Counted from the first letter of the stretch, positions 19,701-27,249 are shown. The stretch: DNA of 64,000 bases from Bacteroidales bacterium (GCA_014860575.1 JACZJK010000057.1:108064-172063), one strand, 5' to 3'. Notes: generated by a model from the sequence alone, not told the origin. Numbers and translations are program-made.

Positions 19701-20339
19701 TTCCGGTTCCAGTGGACTATCCGTGATTGTAACATCAATACTTACCGGGTCGCTGTCGCAGCCGGGAATATCAGGTGGAAGATAGGTGATGGTGTATGTT
19801 CCGGAAGAAACATTTTGTGGATTGAATGCTCCGGTTTCGGAGTTGACTACAAGCGGAATTTGGGGTGCGCCACCTACCGGCTGCACAGAAAAAGTACCTC
19901 CCTGAACACCAACAATGGTTGGGAAATAAATGTTGCTGGCGGAATTACAGAATGTATTACTCTCATAAAACACCTGGTTGTTGATAATGGCGTCAAAAAT
20001 TATGGCCTTAATCAATAATCTGTCGCATTCACCACAAAGATTCTCATCAATGTAATCCACATAAAATGTAGTGGTTAATTCAAGGTAATCAGTGGTATAC
20101 GACAAGCCAGTGTGGAAAGGTGTGCCATAAAACGGCTCTGTATACCACTTGACGTTTGATGGGTCAAGTACTTGTCCGTCCCATTCAACAACCAGATCAA
20201 CAGGCCCTGCTCCACAGCGCACAACGTCAATACCCTTTATGGGTAGCTGGGCGCGAACGCTCACAACAGAGAGCAGAAGCAACAAAGTAAACAAAGCTAA
20301 CGCTCTGATCAGTTTGGTTTGATTTGTAAAGTTTCTCAT
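13740..20339 (-). CDS. Giant secreted protein with Ig-like, PKD/MBG and two beta-helix modules
   Basis: A 2,199-residue exported protein. Signal peptide at 1-31 (LLLLLSVVSVRAQ). Residues about 35-1000 are Ig/PKD-like repeats with paired cysteines, several with LPGTYxITNTVAA-type strands. MBG-type modules (DKDKVYDGLVFPY and similar) lie at about 1014-1180. A right-handed parallel beta-helix (pectin-lyase-like; repeated NNxIxNNxxG turns) follows at 1180-1620, another MBG stretch at 1620-1800, and a second beta-helix at 1800-2160. Both helices end with the same signature, SCNWWGT followed by VNYLIPxAG and SCTG. The second copy stops right after it, and no T9SS sorting domain is visible. First gene of the three-gene operon that continues with the small exported protein and the giant adhesin. 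Likely extracellular; a polysaccharide-binding or structural role is plausible but not shown. Confidence 0.88.
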   Translation of the reverse strand: MRNFTNQTKLIRALALFTLLLLLSVVSVRAQLPIKGIDVVRCGAGPVDLVVEWDGQVLDPSNVKWYTEPFYGTPFHTGLSYTTDYLELTTTFYVDYIDENLCGECDRLLIKAIIFDAIINNQVFYESNTFCNSASNIYFPTIVGVQGGTFSVQPVGGAPQIPLVVNSETGAFNPQNVSSGTYTITYLPPDIPGCDSDPVSIDVTITDSPLEPEISYIPDHFCAYPEAQTIDVDFSIPAYTPPTGASFSAVPTGLCINSTSGQINPQNCLTGNYTITYYVPGGGGCPPVIKTTQVTVLQLPTASINYNSPFTLNMGPQPVSITGSGDYLGGTFTHDGNSGDLDLDATTGEIIPANSVQGSYLITYTLAAVSPCVDGLVATISIEILSLPVAQISAVPTEVCQYSADEPEVTFTGAAGLPPYTLLYSINDGLTQDIITAGNAVIITHPTLVTGSYIYKIHSVTDDNGSIRVYDPGNEPFATINVNAQSHGLFEYADSPYCSDGSNPVPTMLDGGVKGTFTSTAGLVFVDETTGEINISLSIPGTYAVSNTIAALGGCPESVTIVDVTITALPLAGFSYEPAYCNNGSNPTPILDEGAQIGIFSFDQPGLVFVSPTTGEINLASSLPGTYIITNTVAAADGCGVVTATDEVTIEPLPLVTNDDEFFICSNTSPDIALTASLASSFTWTIGNITGDITGAEAGSGAVIEQVLINPSNTEAGTAEYLVVPTSTAAGCVGDAFTITVTVKPLPVLSSSLAPTAICSELAFEYEATSSATGATFSWSRAAVAGIQQGPTTGGTAFINEVLTNTTNASIDVVYEFTITADGCSNKQNVTIGVNPTPSVTNIELAQAICSGGSTTAVELTSDIVGATLSWIAYPSAGITGSVATGTGTIPVQTLTNSLTTDGTVTYVIAPTLGNCYGVEVEYVVTVYALPVCEVTGPDAVTYADVTEFAAPLGMTSYVWNISGDGTIIGANNGQTVDVNADAAGSYTLSLTIINGNGCTSSCDLVVIVNRAELMVIAVDKDKAYDGLVFPYASYTVTYDGFVSNEDEGVLGGTLTFAGSAINATDFGNYTIAPAGLTSGNYDIAFIDGELEITKATLIVTAADKDKVYDGLVFPYTSYTVTYDGIVTGEDQDDLSGVLSFVGTAISATEVGDYVISPQGLSSENYNITFENGALRIWPVHNTTQNKYYSTIQAAIDEANAADAIQVANGSYNLLAPIKIDKSIILTGNVNTPEDVIVNAPTDGGVDRDVFQIISSGVTIQGFTIQGAKDQSGTADGKTNGGIMVGGDKYILGVKPAGATDFTFSSWWGFGVQDVIIKNNRITNNSYGIFIFHSQNITIEGNEIFANTQDVINIWSGKGISVYSQPAMTLANKVSSGSPLLATSNLTIKNNEIYNNELMGIELNYSEIYNLGADPRPGPFNINTIIEGNSIYNNGGTTDNIGLPGKDLFRGISANGNEENVSVINNEIYGHLPGVGRFQSIALTSGMRLSSTKDWTVENNKIYNNVAGINAYGTSTGINVNENAIFDNAQGVVMASSNTGTVVNNAIYNNNVSTWQSDGIEPYGVNNLDIIEAPLIASCNWWGTINFSEILPKVSVNVEFVNYLIPDAGGETHLWSEEDKYSCTGIAPLTITAGSDSKVYDGIPLTNAGYSVTAGALLVGHTLQAVTLTGSQAAVGTSDNIPSAAVILDGSSNNVTAKYNITYVNGNLEVTSRPLEITANNVSKSYGNIYTFENNEYTLTNGTSLAGSHTMTLTLSSAGAEADALAGFYLVEIFDIVIKDAGNTNTTDNYDINLINGTLGVMGPVIVYNHDPSEPNTEIIATHMTIQSAIDAETTVNGHYISVASGNYDELINVTKGVTISGYGAVNTLIQSSNALSTNILSITASNVAIKDIAIVGPGGSSPPSRGIHINGILSGIALVNVISNQHLYGVHVSAGSDITNLTLTNTVLNINGNGLQIDAEAKVDGLTITNGEMDGNLFGFSTAATLDNYDNSDDLNNVSITGTSFSGNMYFGLMFNKGKNVNLNGITVNGNGNVSGAPGSGIYFTWREGTFSNIIVQNSTITNNGQNAGANDGGGILIRPRANASASGISIENNLISGNGAAGNSSAGIRVLKNDENTGTDPGISINGNSITSNANHGITSTTSANIDASCNWWGTANYNEILLIVSTKVQFVNYLIPGAGDTYPWSGVDTYSCTGVE

Positions 20340-20459
20340 AAGATTTGATTTTAAAATATTGGAACATTAATTAAGATGATTTAAAAATATATGGATTCAG
20401 ACGCAAAGTGCTGTTTTCGTGAATAATGACTGTCTACAAAAGAAGAAAGCGATCAGAAT

Positions 20460-20562
20460 CAGCATCCGCACTCGGAGTCCCCTGCCAAGACAAGGGACCC
20501 CGCAGTGCAGGACACTTACCGGGAATAGCTCCCCGAGTTTTGCAAGGGTCGTATAGATGCTG
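20460..20562 (-). ncRNA. Structured leader RNA candidate, three-stem architecture, class unknown
   Basis: On the minus strand a 7-bp closing stem (CAGCATC at 20562-20556 with GATGCTG at 20466-20460) encloses two hairpins. One is CGGGGA/TTCCCG with a GCTA loop (20535-20520). The other is a long one, GCACT plus GGGGTCCCTT pairing with AGGGGACTCC plus AGTGC (20508-20468) and two G-U pairs. The downstream gene starts 120 bases later, so it would sit in the 5' leader of the giant-protein operon. I could not match it to a riboswitch class I know. Confidence 0.5.
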
Positions 20563-20708
20563 AAAGGTTTTTTTATTTCCATGTTCATACTTTCATGTTA
20601 AGGATTTTTAACGATTTATTGCGAAGCCTACATAAAAACTGTAAATAATTTTACAACTGTGTAAAATATTCGGAGTCGTAAAAATAATCTCTTTATGAAA
20701 GCATGGGT

Positions 20709-20737
20709 AAAAAAAAACCACGTGAAAACCACGTGGT
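20709..20737 (-). terminator. Intrinsic terminator of the TPR/LuxR gene
   Basis: On the minus strand a perfect 8-bp stem ACCACGTG/CACGTGGT (20737-20717, 5-base loop) is followed by a run of eight T. It lies about 130 bases after the stop at 20869. Confidence 0.8.
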
Positions 20738-20868
20738 CATATAAAAAAGGGTATTAATTCGTGGAAAAAGACTACTTGCTTTCCACTAGGAAAAGAGAGA
20801 AATCAGTAAAATGTAAATATTCTTTACGAAAAGGTTACAAAAAATTGCAGAAAATAATTGCGCTTTAG

Positions 20869-22740
20869 CTAAATATTTAAGAGATGTTTGGTAAGATTGT
20901 CGCATGCATCAAGTCCTATTTTTTTTCGGATATTGGTACGCGTGTATTCAATTGTGCGCTGACTGCGGTTGCTTAGTTCTGCGATTTCTTTTGTTGAAAG
21001 TTGCATTTTTAAAAGCGCACACAGTTTGATCTCCGCTGGTGACAAGGTGGGATAGAGTGATGCTAGCTTAGTTATGAACTCATCATTGAGCTCATTGAAC
21101 CGGATCTCAAAGTCTTTCCAAAGCTGATGCCCTTTCTCAGCTAAAGTGAGCATTTGCAGAGCGGATTGTAAATGAACTGATGTGTCATCATTCGATCTTG
21201 TAATTAATTTATTGATCTCATCTTTAATAGGGCCAATGGTTTCTTCAAGCTTTATCAATGCTGTGACTTTACCGGACAACTCACGTTTATTGGCCTGGAG
21301 TAAACTTTGCACGCGCTCATTTTCCTTTTGCTGTATGAGCAGTTTTTGCTCATAAATAGTATTCCGGCTTCGCATATAAGCAATAACAGCAGCAGAAACA
21401 GCTAATAGTAATAGTATTATAAAAACACCGGTAAGGTTCATCATTTTGACTAAACGAAACTCTTTTTTAAGGTGAGTGATCTCAAATTCATTTTTACGGG
21501 TTTCATAAGCAATTTCAAGATCTGCTATTCTGGAAGCATTTTCTAAGCTCCAAATGCTGTCGTAAAGCCTGGTAGAATGCTGAAAGTTGATAAGTGCATT
21601 CCGGAAATTGCCCTGAATGCTGTCAACCGAGGCCAGCAATTTGTACCCACGGCTTTGATTTGACAAAGAATTAATTGATTTAGCAATCTCCAGGCCTTTA
21701 TGTATGTGAAGTCTTGCTTTTTCATAGAGAGCATTCACAAAATATGCCCTTCCAGCATTGATATGTAATTGGGCCTGAATACTGGGTTCGTTTATCTGAT
21801 CCACAAGTGCGAGCGCTTTTTCATAATAATACAATGCGCTATCTGCTTGGTTCGCACTAAGATAGGCACTACCGATATTGGAACTGATCGAAAGCAGGTT
21901 TGTATTATCATTATTCTCGCTAGCCAGTTTCATGCCTAAATATCCGTGTTGTAAAGCCTGATTGAAGCTATCGGGCAATTCGCTGTAGATTGCGGTGAGG
22001 TTGTTATAAGCGGTAATCTGATTTTCCAACATGCCCAATACTTCGCCAATATTTATTGCCTTGTGGTATTGCTCAATTGCCTTATCATTCCTGTTAAGAC
22101 GGAAATATGTATTGCCCAGCGCGTTAAGTGTGTATGTCAGCCGAATAGAATCTTTGTTTTCTTCCTGAAAATCTGCAACTTCATGCAACAACAGTAATGC
22201 TGTTGCATAATTATCCTGTCGTAAATTGAAAACGCCAAGATCGAACTTCGATTTCATGATGCCGGTTTCATTCTCAAGCTTGATATCAATTTCCAGGGCC
22301 TGTTCGAGATATTTCCTGGCGCTATCGGCATTTCCCTGTTTGCTATAGAGGCAACCCATATTATTGGCAGCCTGTGCAATCTTTGGCAGGATTGCTGGAG
22401 ACTTCCCTATGTTCATCGTCATCATGAAAAAATCAATAGCCCTGGTATGATCGTTCGCATACCAATAAAAAGTTCCCCATGCATTAAAGTAATCAGCCCT
22501 GACAACATCATCGTTTTCATTTTCAACGCTGGCAGTAAGGGTCAGAAGTTCAAAGGCTTCTTCCGGGTTTGAAGGCAATAATTCCTTAGCAAGCAGAATT
22601 TGTGCATGACTGCTGATTTTCTTGCCTGCATTTATTTCAATAATGTTCCTGAGACTGTCAACCTTCGTTTGCTGCCCGCTGCTTGTGTTTATCAAACACA
22701 TAAACAGAATTACGAATGGTATGAATAAACGCATGATCAA
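20869..22740 (-). CDS. TPR-repeat sensor/regulator with C-terminal LuxR-type helix-turn-helix
   Basis: 623 residues. An N-terminal signal sequence (1-23) is followed by TPR-like helical repeats (about 40-400), one membrane helix (434-456, GVFIILLLLAVSAAVIAYM), a coiled coil (457-515) and a LuxR/GerE-type DNA-binding domain (562-620: LSPAEIKLCALL, STKEIAELSNRSQRTIEYTR). The layout suggests a periplasmic TPR domain coupled across the inner membrane to a cytoplasmic HTH. Such one-component proteins are common in Bacteroidota; the signal is unknown. A second ATG two codons in (22734) is an alternative start. It is transcribed alone, ends at a terminator, and sits directly upstream of the giant surface-protein operon, which makes that operon a candidate target (inference). 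Confidence 0.85.
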   Translation of the reverse strand: MIMRLFIPFVILFMCLINTSSGQQTKVDSLRNIIEINAGKKISSHAQILLAKELLPSNPEEAFELLTLTASVENENDDVVRADYFNAWGTFYWYANDHTRAIDFFMMTMNIGKSPAILPKIAQAANNMGCLYSKQGNADSARKYLEQALEIDIKLENETGIMKSKFDLGVFNLRQDNYATALLLLHEVADFQEENKDSIRLTYTLNALGNTYFRLNRNDKAIEQYHKAINIGEVLGMLENQITAYNNLTAIYSELPDSFNQALQHGYLGMKLASENNDNTNLLSISSNIGSAYLSANQADSALYYYEKALALVDQINEPSIQAQLHINAGRAYFVNALYEKARLHIHKGLEIAKSINSLSNQSRGYKLLASVDSIQGNFRNALINFQHSTRLYDSIWSLENASRIADLEIAYETRKNEFEITHLKKEFRLVKMMNLTGVFIILLLLAVSAAVIAYMRSRNTIYEQKLLIQQKENERVQSLLQANKRELSGKVTALIKLEETIGPIKDEINKLITRSNDDTSVHLQSALQMLTLAEKGHQLWKDFEIRFNELNDEFITKLASLYPTLSPAEIKLCALLKMQLSTKEIAELSNRSQRTIEYTRTNIRKKIGLDACDNLTKHLLNI

Positions 22741-22916
22741 TAAAAATTATGAAACACGAAATCAGTAATCAAGAGGTGAAAGTAGTTCACATATAGTAAG
22801 GCCCAAAATATGCAAAAAACGAAATACTTAATACCAATCCGAAAAAAACATCACAAAGATGGCTTTAAGAATATGATACCTAAGTCTCAATTGCTAAAAC
22901 TGATGCTAACGGATTC

Positions 22917-23987
22917 CTAAACCACTTTTTTATCAATATACTTTGAATTGATAATTCGCAAGGTTCCCATATAATCCAGATTAAACTCAAGTGTGTCGCC
23001 CACTTTCAGATTTTTTTCATTCTGGCCCAGGTCAACCACCAACATATCTGAACTGGCGCCAACAAATCTCAGATTTTGATCAGCAGGCTTAATGTGCGAT
23101 TCCTCAACATCAAGCAAGCCCAGGTCAATGATTGCGCGAAAGGAAGTTTTTCCGATTTCTTCCAATGGAAAATCGAATGAATGGCCTTCAACATTGGTGC
23201 CCATCTCCCCCATCGGAACAAGCGGCTTTTCAATCAATTCAATGATTTCTGCGTAGAGCGTGAAAACATCGCTATGCATTTTTTTATATGCTGTGTTGTT
23301 GTACACATCCGTTCCCAGGAAGAGGGTTTCACCAACACGAAAATGATTCACGCCACCGGGCAACAACTTTTGATCAATCAACGGAATTGTTACCGATGAA
23401 CCTCCTGAAACATAAGGGATTTTCTTGTTGAACCTGGCTTCAATCAACTGTTTGTAAAGACTTAGCTGGATTAGCTTATCATGATTGGGCAGCACGCCAT
23501 ACAAGCAGGATAAATTGGTCCCTATACCAATAACCTCAATAGAGGGAAGTTCAAAAACTTCTGCATAAAAATCCATCACATCGTCGCGCATGACGCCTTC
23601 GCGCAATTCACCCAATTCAATCATGATCATTATCCTGTGAACCTTCTCCTGATTGCCGGCTTCCCGGGAAAGCGCACGGATTGTTTCGAGCTCAGTATTA
23701 AAACTTATGTCAGCATACTTTACCACACCAGGAATCTGAGTTTTGGGTGGCGGTTTGATATAAATGGTTTCAATCTCTGGCGCCAGTTCTTTTACAGCCC
23801 TGAGGTTTGAAACCCTGGAATCGCAAACCTGTGTAATCCCCAGCTTAATAATTTCGCTGATGAAAAGGCGGTTTCCGCAGAGCATCTTCGAAACAACTGA
23901 CCATTTAATATCATGCTTCCTGAAAAGCTTATCAAGGTAATTGAAATTGAATTTGAGCTTCTTCGAATCCAGTACAATTGATGCCAT
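22917..23987 (-). CDS. PLP-dependent amino-acid racemase, ornithine racemase family
   Basis: 356 residues of the alanine-racemase N-terminal TIM-barrel fold. The PLP lysine is K34 in VVSKMLCGN. Blocks typical of clostridial ornithine racemase are recognisable from memory: KYADISFNTELETI, MIELGELREG, PYVSGGSSVT, NHFRVGETLFLGTD and VGASSDMLVVD. Length matches that family (about 354). It would interconvert L- and D-ornithine (or another basic amino acid) in the cytoplasm. It starts 2 bases after the stop of the GNAT gene, so the two are surely co-transcribed. An ornithine aminotransferase gene lies 10 kb away. Exact substrate is uncertain; alanine or lysine racemisation is possible. Confidence 0.82.
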   Translation of the reverse strand: MASIVLDSKKLKFNFNYLDKLFRKHDIKWSVVSKMLCGNRLFISEIIKLGITQVCDSRVSNLRAVKELAPEIETIYIKPPPKTQIPGVVKYADISFNTELETIRALSREAGNQEKVHRIMIMIELGELREGVMRDDVMDFYAEVFELPSIEVIGIGTNLSCLYGVLPNHDKLIQLSLYKQLIEARFNKKIPYVSGGSSVTIPLIDQKLLPGGVNHFRVGETLFLGTDVYNNTAYKKMHSDVFTLYAEIIELIEKPLVPMGEMGTNVEGHSFDFPLEEIGKTSFRAIIDLGLLDVEESHIKPADQNLRFVGASSDMLVVDLGQNEKNLKVGDTLEFNLDYMGTLRIINSKYIDKKVV

Positions 23988-23989
23988 GC

Positions 23990-24433
23990 TTATGTTCGTT
24001 TATATCGCATTTCGAGGTATTTGCTTGTGAAGCCAATTTTCTCATATAAAAAGCGGGCAGGGTTCTCATGTTCAACGTGAAGTTTAACGTCGCCTTCTGT
24101 CATTTCCAGTGTTTTTTTCATCATCATTTTACCCAGGCCTTTGCCACGATAATCACGATGTGTAGCAATATATACAAGAATATTTTCAGGGATATAACCA
24201 CCCATTCCGGTTTGGTTCACAATAACAACACTGAGCATTTTTTTATCTTCGCTCAAAACAATGGCAAGGCCACCGAAGGATGGTTCCTCTTTAACCGCGT
24301 AGTTTAAGCATTTCATGATGTGTTGTTTCTCATCGCCAAACTCGTCGAGGTGGTCGGACAGGAAGTTTACAATTTGATTTTTGGTGGTTTGATCGGGCTT
24401 GGTAAAAGCATCGTATATTTTAAACTGATACAT
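23990..24433 (-). CDS. GNAT-family N-acetyltransferase
   Basis: 147 residues, the usual size for a single-domain GNAT. The acetyl-CoA motif A is HRDYRGKGLGKMMM (about residues 91-104), preceded by the beta-4 strand ILVYIATH, and the C-terminus has the typical NPARFLYEKIGF block. It would transfer an acetyl group from acetyl-CoA to an amine; the acceptor cannot be read from sequence. First gene of a two-gene unit with the ornithine-racemase-like gene, 2 bases apart. Acetylation of a D-amino acid made by the racemase is a reasonable guess but only that. Confidence 0.85.
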   Translation of the reverse strand: MYQFKIYDAFTKPDQTTKNQIVNFLSDHLDEFGDEKQHIMKCLNYAVKEEPSFGGLAIVLSEDKKMLSVVIVNQTGMGGYIPENILVYIATHRDYRGKGLGKMMMKKTLEMTEGDVKLHVEHENPARFLYEKIGFTSKYLEMRYKRT

Positions 24434-24580
24434 AAAAAGTGAATTAAATTATTATTATGCCTGCGACATGAGGCCAAATGAATACAACATAAAAAGAGTA
24501 GGACACGTCAGTTAAAGAAACCAACAGCTTGAGCCTGGCGTAACTTAAGTACGGATTTTCCCGGATGCATTATTTGCGAT

Positions 24581-25801
24581 TTAATCATATCTGATTGCCT
24601 TTACCGGTGTGATGGCTGATATGATTGCAGAAGGAATCAGAAGAACCAACACGCTGATAATCAGTGTTCCAATATTTAGAAGCAGCAAATATACGAAATT
24701 TATCTCAATCGGGACGACGGAGACATAATAGGATTCCTGAGAAAGCTTGATGATGCCAAAGTATTTTTGTGCGAACGCCAGGGCAAGGCCGGCAAAATTT
24801 CCCCAGAGTATCCCCTTGATAGCGATGTTGCCAGCCACGATGAGAAAAACCTTACGGATATTCCAACTCTCATAGCCCATCGCTTTCAGCATTCCAATGG
24901 TGTGGGTTCTTTCGAGAATAATGATCAGCAAGGCCGAAATCATTGTAATTACTGCTACCAAAACCATTAAACTAAGAACAATGATGACATTCATATCCTG
25001 TAATTGCAGCCAGTCGAAAATTTGCGGGTAAACTTGCCTGATGGTTTGAGCATCGAGGTCGTAAGGTATCAGGTTGTACACCTCTTCAGCAACAGCATCG
25101 AGATGTTTAAAATCATTCACCAATATCTCAAAACCTGCCACCTGATTTTCATTCCAGGCATTCAGCCGCTGAATATGGCCGATATCGCAGATAACAAACA
25201 TATCGTCAAACTCGCCGAGGCCGGTTTCGTAAATTCCCTGGATGTTAAATCGTCTGGCTCGAATCAGGTTATCAATGATAAAAAACATCCGTACATCGTC
25301 GCCGGGTTCTAGTTTCAATAGCGAGGCCGTATTTTTCGATATCAATATCTGATTTGAAACTGCAGTATCTGAAAACCCAATGACCGAACCGGAAATAATT
25401 TTCTCACCAAAAAAAGACCAGTCAAAATCTTTTCCGGCACCTTTGAGTACAACACCTTCTATGTCCTCGTCAGTTTTCAGTATCCCCGGTTTATATGCAA
25501 ATACCTGGACATGCTTCACGCCGGTGATTTCACGGAGTTCATCCATTAGTGCTTCATCTGTTTCAACAGAAGTTGACTCGTATGAAACATTCGCATCGTA
25601 ATGGCTGACCTGGATATGCCCGCCAAAACCAATCACTTTGTCCCTGATTTCCTGCTGGAACCCGGTAACAATGGCCATAGCAATGATCATCACAGCAAGT
25701 CCGAGCGCAACGGCAATAATGGCGATCCGGATAATTGGATCAGAAAAACCACCTGAATGTCCTTTTATAAGGCGGCGGGCGATAAAAAATTCAAGGTTCA
25801 A
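24581..25801 (-). CDS. LolC/LolE-type lipoprotein-releasing ABC permease (FtsX-like)
   Basis: About 406 residues. An N-terminal NLEFFIARRLIKG, a first membrane helix (IAIIAVALGLAVMIIAMAIV), a periplasmic MacB-type domain, and three C-terminal helices of the FtsX domain with ERTHTIGMLKAMGY. Families with this pattern extract lipoproteins from the inner membrane with a LolD ATPase, which is not in this window. No in-frame ATG precedes the first helix. A TTG at 25825 overlaps a TAGGTTTG promoter box and so cannot be in the transcript; the next TTG at 25801 gives the family's usual N-terminus (NLEFFIARR) and is chosen. Transcribed alone and divergent from the NamZ-like gene. Confidence 0.85.
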   Translation of the reverse strand: MNLEFFIARRLIKGHSGGFSDPIIRIAIIAVALGLAVMIIAMAIVTGFQQEIRDKVIGFGGHIQVSHYDANVSYESTSVETDEALMDELREITGVKHVQVFAYKPGILKTDEDIEGVVLKGAGKDFDWSFFGEKIISGSVIGFSDTAVSNQILISKNTASLLKLEPGDDVRMFFIIDNLIRARRFNIQGIYETGLGEFDDMFVICDIGHIQRLNAWNENQVAGFEILVNDFKHLDAVAEEVYNLIPYDLDAQTIRQVYPQIFDWLQLQDMNVIIVLSLMVLVAVITMISALLIIILERTHTIGMLKAMGYESWNIRKVFLIVAGNIAIKGILWGNFAGLALAFAQKYFGIIKLSQESYYVSVVPIEINFVYLLLLNIGTLIISVLVLLIPSAIISAITPVKAIRYD

Positions 25802-25822
25802 AGCAAAGAATTTGTTATTTTG

Positions 25823-25830
25823 CAAACCTA
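25823..25830 (-). promoter_or_regulatory. -7 box of the LolC/E-type permease gene
   Basis: TAGGTTTG on the minus strand matches the Bacteroidota consensus TAnnTTTG. No clear -33 TTTG at the expected distance. The transcript would start about 15 bases before the TTG chosen as start. Confidence 0.5.
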
Positions 25831-25955
25831 CATCAATTTTGGATTATTTCATACCGCCAAGACGCAATGACGCCAAGAATCGATGTATTGCAAAGAATGA
25901 TGAATAATGCAGCTTCTCACCGAAATAGAAAATTATTAGCATAAAATCAGAACAA

Positions 25956-27155
25956 ATGAAAAGACTGATCAAGTTTAGAAAAATACCTTTCATCGCTTTG
26001 CTTCTTTTGGTTTCATCGTGCCGGGCAACACCCCGGCAAGATGCGAATCCAAAGATGTTGGTCACAGGTGCTGAAAGAACAGAAATCTATCTTCCGATGT
26101 TGAAAGGCAAAAACATCGGCCTGGTGGCCAACCATACTTCACTGATCGGAACCACACATTTGCTGGATAGCCTGTTGGCGCTGGAGGTGAACATTATCAA
26201 AGTTTTCTCGCCTGAGCACGGATTCCGTGGCGATGCTGATGCCGGCGCACAAGTGTCTGGAGGCATTGACCCTAAAACCGGAGTTGCCGTGGTTTCATTA
26301 TACGGCCAGAAGAAAAAACCTACGCAGGAGGATCTGCTTGGCCTCGAATTGGTCATTTTCGATATCCAGGATGTTGGCGCAAGGTTCTACACCTATATCA
26401 GCACCATGACGCTGGTGATGGAAGCCTGCGCCGAAAAAAGCATTCCCCTTATGGTTCTGGATCGTCCGAACCCAAATGGCTTTTATGTTGATGGACCGGT
26501 GCTGGAACCTGAATATACTACTTTTGTTGGCTTGCATCCGGTTCCGGTAGTGCATGGCATGACAGTAGCTGAATACGCTCAAATGGTCAACGGTGAAGGC
26601 TGGCTTGAGGCGGGGTTATCGTGCGAACTCAAAGTGGTTCCGATGCTCAATTACGACCATCAAACCTTGTATGAACTTCCGGTAAAGCCTTCGCCCAACC
26701 TACAGGATATGACCTCTGTGTATCTGTATCCTTCGCTTTGCTTTTTTGAAGGAACCATGATGAGTGTGGGGCGGGGAACAGGAAAACCGTTCAGGATTAT
26801 CGGGCATCCTGATTATACCGAGGGAGATTTTAAATTTATACCGGTGGCTACGCCTGGGGCTGCTTTGAACCCACCGTTTAAAGATCAGGAATGTGTAGGT
26901 TTTGATTTCAGCGATATGGCTTACAGCATCATATTGCATCAGCGGTTATCATTGCAGCCGCTCATCAATGCCTACCGGTTTTTCAAAAATGAAAAATCAT
27001 TTTTTAACAATTACTTCAATACCCTTGCTGGCACAGCAACTTTGAGGGCGCAAATTGAAGCCGGTTTATCGGAAGCTGAAATCCGTGAAAGCTGGCAGGA
27101 AGACCTAGCTGAATTTAGAAAGACAAGGAAGAAGTATCTTCTTTACGACGACTAG
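25956..27155 (+). CDS. NamZ-type exo-beta-N-acetylmuramidase (DUF1343), lipoprotein
   Basis: 399 residues. A lipoprotein signal with lipobox VSSC (C22) is followed by the DUF1343 domain: KNIGLVANHTS, FSPEHGFRG, FDIQDVGARFYTYISTM, VLDRPNPNG and GRGTGKPF. Members of this family release N-acetylmuramic acid from the non-reducing end of peptidoglycan fragments, a step in cell-wall recycling. Lipidation suggests periplasmic, membrane-anchored action. Length agrees with the family (about 400). It stands alone, divergent from the permease gene and convergent with the outer-membrane receptor gene, 91 bases away. Confidence 0.88.
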   Translation: MKRLIKFRKIPFIALLLLVSSCRATPRQDANPKMLVTGAERTEIYLPMLKGKNIGLVANHTSLIGTTHLLDSLLALEVNIIKVFSPEHGFRGDADAGAQVSGGIDPKTGVAVVSLYGQKKKPTQEDLLGLELVIFDIQDVGARFYTYISTMTLVMEACAEKSIPLMVLDRPNPNGFYVDGPVLEPEYTTFVGLHPVPVVHGMTVAEYAQMVNGEGWLEAGLSCELKVVPMLNYDHQTLYELPVKPSPNLQDMTSVYLYPSLCFFEGTMMSVGRGTGKPFRIIGHPDYTEGDFKFIPVATPGAALNPPFKDQECVGFDFSDMAYSIILHQRLSLQPLINAYRFFKNEKSFFNNYFNTLAGTATLRAQIEAGLSEAEIRESWQEDLAEFRKTRKKYLLYDD

Positions 27156-27206
27156 TTCTGGTAGCCTAACAACACCCTTTTATCTGGTTGCTGGTTGCTC
27201 GTTCCT

Positions 27207-27249
27207 CGTCCCTTGTCTCTTGCCTCTTGTCTCTTGACTCTTGCCTCTA
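27207..27249. repeat. CT-rich short tandem tract (CTTGYCT words)
   Basis: Words CTTGTCT, CTTGCCT and CTTGACT repeat in the gap between two convergent genes. The tract runs into the stop codon (TAG, minus strand) of the receptor gene. Confidence 0.6.

Larger units (their letters stand above)
20340..20868. other. Intergenic region upstream of the giant-protein operon
   Basis: The 529 bases between the operon start and the TPR/LuxR gene hold a structured RNA (20460-20562) and an intrinsic terminator (20709-20737). The remainder is AT-rich. I saw no exact TAnnTTTG box on the minus strand, so the operon promoter is not located. A 63-codon minus frame (20397-20588) overlaps the RNA and is probably incidental. 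Confidence 0.6.

Noticed and set aside
20397..20588. 63-codon minus-strand frame overlapping the structured RNA
   Set aside because: Its sequence follows the RNA helices and no domain is recognisable; it is more simply an incidental frame through a structured RNA, though a leader peptide cannot be excluded.
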